Below the pieces are notes generated by a model. It saw only the letters and a program-made list of their open reading frames with translations. It was not told where the DNA came from and searched no databases. From positions 1 through 7,269 of the forward strand of contig JAQGKN010000045.1 in the NCBI GenBank assembly GCA_028290085.1: a stretch of DNA of 7,269 bases, in the 5' to 3' direction. Origin of the DNA: Hyphomicrobiales bacterium (GTDB taxonomy: Bacteria > Pseudomonadota > Alphaproteobacteria > Rhizobiales > Beijerinckiaceae). The position numbers and the translations under genes are program-made. Positions 1 through 4,968 of this stretch are shown in pieces; within the stretch, counting starts at the first letter, position 1, and every line of letters starts with the position of its first letter.

Positions 1-530
1 AGGAATTGGCGCCTGGCGAGATAGGTCAGATCGGCGGACGGGGCGCGAGCCTCATGCTCGGCTATTTCGACGATCAATTCGCCACGGAAACATCCTTCAA
101 TAGCGACGGCTGGTTCATGACGGGCGATCTCGGCTGGATGGACGAGCGTGGCTATCTGCGCATCACCGGCCGCAAGAAAGACGTCATCATTCGCGGTGGT
201 CACAACATTTACCCGGCGCGCATCGAGTCGCTTGTGATGCGCTATCCGGGCGTCGAGCGCGCGGCCGTTCTTCCAGTCGCCGACGAGCGTTTGGGCGAGA
301 AGGTGTGTCTCGCCATCATGCCGCGCGCGGGGCAGGTAATTTCGGCCGAGCAAATGCTGGATCATCTCGACGCTGTGGGCCTTTCGAAATTCGATATGCC
401 GGAGTTTTTCATGTCGCTCGATCAGATTCCGCTGACGCCGAGTGGCAAAATTCTCAAGCGCGATCTCGTCACAGCGGTGACAGAGGGCAGGCTCGTGCCC
501 AATCCCGTTCGCTTCAAGGCGAAGGCCTGA
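1..530 (+). CDS. AMP-forming acyl-/aryl-CoA ligase, C-terminal part (5' end outside window)
   Basis: This is the C-terminal end of an ANL-superfamily ligase, which activates a carboxylic acid with ATP to an acyl-adenylate and then to a CoA thioester in the cytoplasm. The reading frame is already open at base 1 (codons in phase with position 3), so the start and the N-terminal ATP-binding P-loop lie upstream. Counting from the TTG at 6, GWFMTGDLG (residues 35-43) is the A7 motif with the ribose-binding Asp41. GRKKDVIIRGGHNIYP (55-70) is the A8 hinge. PLTPSGKILK (142-151) is the A10 motif with the catalytic Lys148. All key residues of the mobile C-terminal domain are therefore present. The gene lies 28 bp before the MDR oxidoreductase gene, probably in the same operon. 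The RGGHNIYP hinge is of the kind seen in cyclic/aromatic and medium-chain acid ligases, but the substrate pocket is not in the window, so the substrate is unknown. Confidence 0.9.
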   Translation, partial: ELAPGEIGQIGGRGASLMLGYFDDQFATETSFNSDGWFMTGDLGWMDERGYLRITGRKKDVIIRGGHNIYPARIESLVMRYPGVERAAVLPVADERLGEKVCLAIMPRAGQVISAEQMLDHLDAVGLSKFDMPEFFMSLDQIPLTPSGKILKRDLVTAVTEGRLVPNPVRFKAKA

Positions 531-558
531 TGCGCCTGCGTTTGCAGAGGAGAATGTA

Positions 559-1551
559 ATGCGCGCAGTGCAAGTGCGGGAGTTCGGTTCCTACGAACTG
601 GCTGACCTCGCCGAGGTTGCCGATCCCGTGGCAGGGCCGGGGCAGGTGCTGCTCGACGTTCACGCGGTGCCACTGAACTTTGTCGACCTACTTGTGATAG
701 GTGGCAAATATCAGTTCCTGCCGCCACTGCCATTCACGCCGGGCAAGGGCCCCGCAGGTGTCGTATGTGCGCTTGGGGCCGGTGTAACAGCGCTTTCTGT
801 CGGCGACCGCGTGCTCGCCATGGCGGAATCGGGCGGCTATGCCGAGAAGATCGCGGTCGATGGGAGCCAATGCTATCGACTGCCCGACGCCCTCTCTTTC
901 GCCGATGCGGGTGCGGCGTCCCTGGTGTTCGACACATCTTGGTTTGCTTTGCGCGATCGTGCGCGCATTCAGCCGGGTGAGACCGTGCTGGTGCTGGGTG
1001 CTACGGGCGGGGTCGGCCTCGCATCCGTGCAACTCGCCAAGGCTATGGGCGCACGCGTGCTGGCTGGGATATCTTCGCTTGCGAAAGAGGGGATCGCGCG
1101 TGAGGCGGGAGCGGATGCGGTAATTGATCTCTCCGCGCCCGATCTGCGCGAGAGCCTGCGCGCTCAGGTGCATGCGGTGACGGATGGACGCGGCGCCGAT
1201 GTGGTTCTCGACATGCTCGGGGGCGATATTTTCGATGCCGCCATTCGCGCGCTCGCCTGGCGCGGGCGTCTCGTCGTGATCGGCTTCGCGGCTGGGCGTA
1301 TTCCGACGCTCAAGGTCAATTATCTTCTCGTCAAGAACATCGAGGTGAGTGGCTTGCAAGTGAGTGATTATCGCAAGCGTCGGCCTGACCAGGTGGCCGA
1401 ATGCTACCGGGAAGTCTTTGGTTTTTTCGAGTCAGGGGCGCTCAGGCCGCTTCCGCATCGCACGTTGCCCCTTGCAGATTTCAAGGTGGGCTTGAAAATG
1501 ATCGAAGAGCGCAAGACGACAGGACGTTTGGTGCTTTTGCCCAAAGACTGA
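559..1551 (+). CDS. Quinone-oxidoreductase-like, zinc-independent MDR dehydrogenase/reductase
   Basis: This 330-residue protein has the length and order of the NADPH:quinone oxidoreductase branch of medium-chain dehydrogenases/reductases. A GroES-like N-terminal domain (about 1-120) is followed by a Rossmann NAD(P)-binding domain with GATGGVG at 147-153, and a C-terminal return to the catalytic fold ending in the typical TTGRLVLLP. It has no zinc-ligand cysteine pattern, as expected for the QOR/enoyl-reductase group. The usual PGxE-type segment reads PGKGPAG (61-67), a subfamily variation. A cytoplasmic NAD(P)H-dependent reduction of a quinone or of an alpha,beta-unsaturated carbonyl or acyl-CoA is expected from the family. 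Beside a CoA ligase and a ring hydroxylase, reduction of a pathway intermediate is the more likely role; this is inference. The ATG at 559 follows the purine-rich ribosome-binding site GAGGAGA (547-553), and the protein begins in the usual family way (MRAVQV). Confidence 0.9.
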   Translation: MRAVQVREFGSYELADLAEVADPVAGPGQVLLDVHAVPLNFVDLLVIGGKYQFLPPLPFTPGKGPAGVVCALGAGVTALSVGDRVLAMAESGGYAEKIAVDGSQCYRLPDALSFADAGAASLVFDTSWFALRDRARIQPGETVLVLGATGGVGLASVQLAKAMGARVLAGISSLAKEGIAREAGADAVIDLSAPDLRESLRAQVHAVTDGRGADVVLDMLGGDIFDAAIRALAWRGRLVVIGFAAGRIPTLKVNYLLVKNIEVSGLQVSDYRKRRPDQVAECYREVFGFFESGALRPLPHRTLPLADFKVGLKMIEERKTTGRLVLLPKD

Positions 1552-1559
1552 TATTCGCA

Positions 1560-1573
1560 CCCCGTTCGCGGGG
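1560..1573 (+). promoter_or_regulatory. Small GC hairpin ahead of the regulator gene
   Basis: In the 41-bp gap between the MDR gene and the XRE regulator, CCCCG (1560-1564) and CGGGG (1569-1573) form a 5-bp stem around a TTCG tetraloop. No T-run follows, and the regulator's ribosome-binding site (GGAGGAG, 1580-1586) begins seven bases later, so it is not a normal intrinsic terminator. It could modulate translation of the regulator or be a fragment of a dispersed palindromic repeat. The stem is seen directly; any function is speculative. Confidence 0.3.
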
Positions 1574-1592
1574 ATGACCGGAGGAGCGGAAC

Positions 1593-2510
1593 ATGGCATT
1601 TCGATACGATGAAATCGGCCAGAGGCTAAAAGCGTTCCGGCTCGGCTCTGGTCTGAGCGCGGACGAAGTTGCGCGCAGCATTGGTATTTCGCGCACGGCT
1701 TTGTACCGCTTCGAAAAAGGCGAACTCGCCAAAATCGAGACGATCGAGCGGCTCGCGGAATTGCTGGATGTATCGATCCCCACGCTTCTCGGCGTCGGCA
1801 TCGAATATATCTCGTCTGCTGTAAGCTATTTCGAGCGGATGCGGCAGATCGAGCAGACGGCCGAGCATATCATCGTACTCGCCGGTCCGATCTCGTTCCT
1901 GCTTGCTTCCGATCGCTTTGAAAGCATCCTCGAGGAAATGCTGAAGGAGAGCATTGCAACGGACCTTCCCAACCGGGATCGTGCGCTCGCCGATGTGCAG
2001 AAAATTCTGGAGATCCTGCATGAACGCAAGGAGACGTATCGCAAGCGCAAGCCTGCAATCGTCAACCTTATGTCGGCGCTGGAAATTGAGCGGCTGCTGC
2101 GTAACGGCTTTACCGGCAAGGCGCTCGTGCCCGAAGAAGAATATCAGCGGCGGCGTGCGCTCGCGCGAGCCGAGGTTGAATATTTCGCCAAGCTCGTTGC
2201 GGAAGATCCTATCGGCGTGCAGATCGGCCTCGTCACTGACACGTTGCCGCATATGGGCTTTCAGATTTTTCGGCAGCCGGACCGCAAGATTCTTTCGATC
2301 AGCCCATTCCGTCTGGGCGAACATCCCAATGTTCGCGTCGGCGTGGCGATGATCACTTCGGCACCGGAAGCGCTCGCGCTGCACGAAAAGTCCGTGAACG
2401 AAATGTGGGGGTCGGCACTCAAGGGCAGTGCTGCCAGCGCTTACCTGCGCGACCTGCTTGCTGCCGTGGATCCACCGGCAAAGAATGTACGCCGCCTGGG
2501 TGCGGGCTGA
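1593..2510 (+). CDS. XRE-family HTH transcriptional regulator with long uncharacterised C-terminal domain
   Basis: This 305-residue protein starts with a lambda-repressor/Cro-type helix-turn-helix domain at about residues 7-66. LSADEVARSIGISRTALYRF (21-40) spans the two DNA-contacting helices, and the ERLAELLDVSIPTLLG segment closes the five-helix bundle. The remaining roughly 235 residues have no cysteine cluster, cupin motif or kinase P-loop that I can see. They appear mainly helical up to about 205 (many charged heptad-like stretches, 108-170), then mixed strand/helix (205-275), and could be a ligand-sensing and dimerisation domain. It is thus not a BoxR-type regulator, which carries a shikimate-kinase-like domain. 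The ATG at 1593 is preceded by the strong ribosome-binding site GGAGGAG (1580-1586). Lying inside a co-directional catabolic cluster, it most likely controls these genes in response to the substrate or a CoA intermediate; this is inference from position. Confidence 0.85.
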   Translation: MAFRYDEIGQRLKAFRLGSGLSADEVARSIGISRTALYRFEKGELAKIETIERLAELLDVSIPTLLGVGIEYISSAVSYFERMRQIEQTAEHIIVLAGPISFLLASDRFESILEEMLKESIATDLPNRDRALADVQKILEILHERKETYRKRKPAIVNLMSALEIERLLRNGFTGKALVPEEEYQRRRALARAEVEYFAKLVAEDPIGVQIGLVTDTLPHMGFQIFRQPDRKILSISPFRLGEHPNVRVGVAMITSAPEALALHEKSVNEMWGSALKGSAASAYLRDLLAAVDPPAKNVRRLGAG

Positions 2511-2536
2511 CCATAACAACACAAGCGCATAAGTGC

Positions 2537-2544
2537 GGAGGGAG
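2537..2544 (+). promoter_or_regulatory. Ribosome-binding site fixing the start of the Pht5-like gene
   Basis: GGAGGGAG sits 9 bases before the ATG at 2554. A longer in-frame reading from the GTG at 2533 would place this Shine-Dalgarno sequence inside the coding region and add seven residues (VRRETSG) that look non-conserved, so 2554 is the preferred start. Confidence 0.75.
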
Positions 2545-2553
2545 ACATCGGGA

Positions 2554-3543
2554 ATGAGTGGAAAATTGAAGCTGACGCTGGCCGTCGGAGACTACGAGAT
2601 CACGCGGGCGTTGAAGGACGGGACCGTCAAGCCCGACGGCATCGAACTCAACGTGCTCACCGAAATGGATTCGACGACGCGCCATTGGCGCTTCCTGCGC
2701 AATCAGGATTTCGACGTCGCAGAGGTTTCCTGCTCGTCCTATATCGCGTCGAAGGACAAGGGCTTTGCGTTCGAATCGATCCCGGTGTTTCTGCACCGCC
2801 GGTTCCGGCACGGCTTCATCTTCATCAACACAACGAAGGGTATCAAGAGCCCGAAGGATCTGATCGGCAAGCGGGTCGGCCTCAAGCAATATCAGTCGAG
2901 CGCCATTTTGTGGCTGCGCGGCTTGCTCGAGCATGAATATGGCGTGCCCTTCAAATCGATCGAATGGTTCACCGAACTGCAGGAAAGCATTGAGTTCACG
3001 CCGCCCGAGGGCCTCAAGCTGTCGCGTGTGCGCGACGACCAGTCGGTCGAGAAAATGCTCGCCGAGGGTGAGCTGGATGCGCTGATCCATCCCGATCTCA
3101 TCCAGCCGCTGATTGACAAAGATCCGCGCGTAGGGCGCCTCTTTCCCAATTACAAGGAAGAGGAAATTGCTTTCTACAAGCGCACGCAGATTTTCCCGAT
3201 CATGCATACGATGGGTATCAAGCGCGAGATCGTCGAGAAATATCCGTGGGTGCCGATCAATCTGTTCCATGCCTTCAACAAGGCGAAGGACCTCGGCATG
3301 AAGCGCATGGAAAACCCGCGCGTTGCGCCGCTCGCTTGGTATCGCGAAGCATGGGAAGAGCAGGAAGAGATCATGGGGTCGGACCCCTGGGAGAACGGCC
3401 TGACCGAGAAGAACACGAAACAGCTGGAAATGCTGGTGCGCTTCTCGCACGAACAAGGTCTCATCGGCCGCCAGATCCCGCTCGATGAATTGGTCCTCGA
3501 CGTGTCGCAGGGTCATAAGCGCGGGCATGTCTTCCGCGTGTGA
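2554..3543 (+). CDS. 4,5-dihydroxyphthalate decarboxylase (Pht5)-like protein, PBP-type fold
   Basis: This 329-residue protein resembles the 4,5-dihydroxyphthalate decarboxylase family, whose members share the type 2 periplasmic-binding-protein fold and are often annotated as ABC-transporter substrate-binding proteins. Family-like segments are FRHGFIFIN (84-92), the lobe segment GIKSPKDLIGKRVGLKQYQ (96-114), IFPIMHTMGIKREIVEKYPW (213-232) and LFHAFNKAKDLG (237-248). The C-terminus contains MGSDPWENG (274-282) and RFSHEQGL (296-303). The N-terminus (MSGKLKLTLAVGDYEITRAL) has no signal peptide or lipobox, and no transporter permease or ATPase gene is in the window. A cytoplasmic enzyme is therefore favoured over a transport protein. 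In the characterised family the reaction is removal of CO2 from 4,5-dihydroxyphthalate to protocatechuate. Here the true substrate is unknown, and no phthalate dioxygenase or dihydrodiol dehydrogenase gene is nearby, so phthalate itself is not supported. It directly precedes the molybdenum hydroxylase genes. Confidence 0.8.
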   Translation: MSGKLKLTLAVGDYEITRALKDGTVKPDGIELNVLTEMDSTTRHWRFLRNQDFDVAEVSCSSYIASKDKGFAFESIPVFLHRRFRHGFIFINTTKGIKSPKDLIGKRVGLKQYQSSAILWLRGLLEHEYGVPFKSIEWFTELQESIEFTPPEGLKLSRVRDDQSVEKMLAEGELDALIHPDLIQPLIDKDPRVGRLFPNYKEEEIAFYKRTQIFPIMHTMGIKREIVEKYPWVPINLFHAFNKAKDLGMKRMENPRVAPLAWYREAWEEQEEIMGSDPWENGLTEKNTKQLEMLVRFSHEQGLIGRQIPLDELVLDVSQGHKRGHVFRV

Positions 3544-3550
3544 GACGAAG

Positions 3551-3573
3551 CGCCGGGCGCTCTGCGTCCGGCG
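3551..3573 (+). promoter_or_regulatory. Strong intercistronic hairpin before the molybdenum hydroxylase genes
   Basis: In the largest gap of the window (71 bp, 3544-3614), the arms 3551-3560 (CGCCGGGCGC) and 3564-3573 (GCGTCCGGCG) pair over 10 bp, with one G-U pair in RNA, around a 3-base loop TCT. The next bases are ACCTCCTGCCATTT, without a continuous T tract, so complete intrinsic termination is doubtful. It could be a partial terminator/attenuator, or a stem that sets mRNA stability between the upstream genes and the hydroxylase genes. The pairing is read directly from sequence; the role is inferred. Confidence 0.5.
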
Positions 3574-3614
3574 ACCTCCTGCCATTTCCGTCCATCCGAA
3601 GATGTGAAAACCTC

Positions 3615-4484
3615 ATGAAACTTCCTAACTTCGAATATCAGGCGCCGGCCAGTCTCGCGGAAGCGGTTGCGCTTCTTGCTGGAGCCGATGGGCAGGCGCG
3701 TCCAATCGCTGGCGGCCAGAGCTTCCTGCCGATCATGGCCTTCCGGCTCGCTGAGCCGAGCATGCTGGTCGACTTGCGCAACATTCCCCATCTCAACAAG
3801 ATCGACGTTTCCGAGAAGGGCGTGCGCATCGGCGCCATGGTGCGCTGGCGCGATCTTCTCGACGACGCGCGCTTGCACGAGGCGTTTCCGTTGCTTCCCG
3901 CCGCTATCGACCACGTCGCGCATTACCAGATCCGCAATCGCGGTACTGTTGGCGGCAGTCTTGCGCATGCCGATCCCGCCGCCGAAATGCCGACCATCGC
4001 GCTCACTTGCGATGCGCAGATCGAGGTCGTGGGGTCGCAGGGCACGCGCATGATCGCTGCTGCCGATCTTTTCACCGGACCGCTGATGACGTCGCTCGCC
4101 TCCGACGAAATCATCGTATCAGTTCATTTCGCGGTGTGGCCCGCGACGCGCCGCTGGGGCTTCCAGGAGTTCTCTCGCCGCCGCGGGGATTTCGCACTGT
4201 GCGGTGTGGCGCTCAGCTACGATGAAGATCCACAGGGCAAGGCCTGCAATGTGCGCATCGGCGCGATCTCGATGGGCGATACGCCTCTGCTGCTCACGCG
4301 GGCCGAGGCCACGCTCACGGGTCAATCCGTCGATGCGGTAGCCATCGCCGCTGCGGCCGCTGCCGCATCTGCCGAGGTTGACCCCGCCGGTGATATTCAC
4401 GCCAGCGCGCGCTATCGCAAGTCGCTCGTCGGCACCTTGTTGAGCCGCGCGCTCGAAGACGCTTCCCACCGTAAGGTGAACTGA
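3615..4484 (+). CDS. Molybdenum hydroxylase, FAD-binding middle subunit (CoxM/NdhF-like)
   Basis: This 289-residue subunit carries FAD and passes electrons from the iron-sulfur subunit to the final acceptor. Both FAD-binding signatures of the CO dehydrogenase/xanthine dehydrogenase medium subunit are present: AGGQSFLPIM at 32-41 and TVGGSLAHADPAAEMP at 111-126. The C-terminal CO-dehydrogenase flavoprotein domain (about 180-285) ends with HASARYRKSLVGTLLSRAL (262-280). The length is normal for CoxM-type subunits, and there is no cysteine-rich insertion such as the one carrying the extra [4Fe-4S] cluster in the 4-hydroxybenzoyl-CoA reductase beta subunit. The ATG at 3615 gives the family-typical start MKLPNFEYQAP but has only a weak upstream purine stretch. 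A GTG at 3540 overlaps the preceding stop and would add 25 Arg/Ser-rich residues unlike the family, so 3615 is preferred. The gene for the [2Fe-2S] subunit starts 2 bases after this stop codon. Confidence 0.93.
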   Translation: MKLPNFEYQAPASLAEAVALLAGADGQARPIAGGQSFLPIMAFRLAEPSMLVDLRNIPHLNKIDVSEKGVRIGAMVRWRDLLDDARLHEAFPLLPAAIDHVAHYQIRNRGTVGGSLAHADPAAEMPTIALTCDAQIEVVGSQGTRMIAAADLFTGPLMTSLASDEIIVSVHFAVWPATRRWGFQEFSRRRGDFALCGVALSYDEDPQGKACNVRIGAISMGDTPLLLTRAEATLTGQSVDAVAIAAAAAAASAEVDPAGDIHASARYRKSLVGTLLSRALEDASHRKVN

Positions 4485-4485
4485 C

Positions 4486-4968
4486 ATGTCCATCACATTC
4501 GAAGTCAACGGCAAGGCAGTTGCCGTCGATGTCACGCCGCGCATGACACTCGCCGATTGCCTCCGCCATGAACTCAAGCTCACCGGCACGCATGTCGGCT
4601 GCGAGCATGGTGTGTGCGGAGCTTGCACCGTGATCGTCAATGGCGACGCCGTGCGGTCCTGCCTCATGCTCGCCGTGCAGGCGCAGGGCGCGTCCGTGAC
4701 CACCGTGGAAGGCCTGTCGCAGGCTGAAGGGCTGACGCCTTTGCAGACCGCGTTCAAGACTCATCACGCCTTGCAGTGCGGCTTCTGCACGCCGGGCATG
4801 TTGACGACCCTGCATGCGTTGCTGAGCGAAGAGCCGGATGCGAGCGAAGAGCGCATTCGCGACGTGATCTCCGGCAATCTCTGCCGTTGCACCGGGTACA
4901 TCACGATCATCGAAGCGGCGATGGACGCGCGCGCGTCCTACCAGCAGGGCCGGAGCGACAAGTCATGA
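4486..4968 (+). CDS. Molybdenum hydroxylase, [2Fe-2S] small subunit (CoxS-like)
   Basis: This 160-residue electron-transfer subunit holds two [2Fe-2S] clusters that connect the molybdenum site with FAD. The plant-ferredoxin-type cluster is bound by Cys39, Cys44, Cys47 and Cys59 (CEHGVCGAC at 39-47). The second, in the helical C-terminal domain, is bound by Cys98 and Cys101 (CGFC) and Cys133 and Cys135 (CRC, followed by TGY). All eight ligands are present, and Gln97 precedes the CGFC motif as in the family. The length is usual for the separate small subunit. The ATG at 4486 lies 1 base after the FAD subunit's stop and is preceded by AAGGTGA (4473-4479). The 3' end overlaps the large-subunit start by ATGA, indicating translational coupling and equal production of subunits. 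No N-terminal signal peptide is present, so the complex is cytoplasmic. Confidence 0.96.
   Translation: MSITFEVNGKAVAVDVTPRMTLADCLRHELKLTGTHVGCEHGVCGACTVIVNGDAVRSCLMLAVQAQGASVTTVEGLSQAEGLTPLQTAFKTHHALQCGFCTPGMLTTLHALLSEEPDASEERIRDVISGNLCRCTGYITIIEAAMDARASYQQGRSDKS

Noticed and set aside
1626..2522. Minus-strand open frame (298 codons) opposite the XRE regulator.
   Set aside because: The plus strand shows a clear HTH domain and a strong ribosome-binding site; the antisense product is unrecognisable.
2511..2553. Promoter or operator between the regulator and the Pht5-like gene.
   Set aside because: I see no convincing -35/-10 pair or long inverted repeat in these 43 bases, only a ribosome-binding site.
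2419..3585. Long minus-strand open frame (388 codons) opposite the Pht5-like gene.
   Set aside because: Its translation is a low-complexity shadow without recognisable motifs, whereas the plus-strand protein has clear family segments and a good ribosome-binding site.
3551..3590. Rho-independent terminator splitting the operon.
   Set aside because: The stem is strong, but no continuous T run follows it, so I list it as a hairpin of uncertain role rather than a terminator.
4776..4964. N-terminal extension of 63 residues on the large subunit, reading from an upstream in-frame ATG.
   Set aside because: It overlaps the second iron-sulfur domain of the small subunit in another frame, and its translation is Arg/His-rich and unlike the family. 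The ATGA overlap at 4965 is the typical junction.
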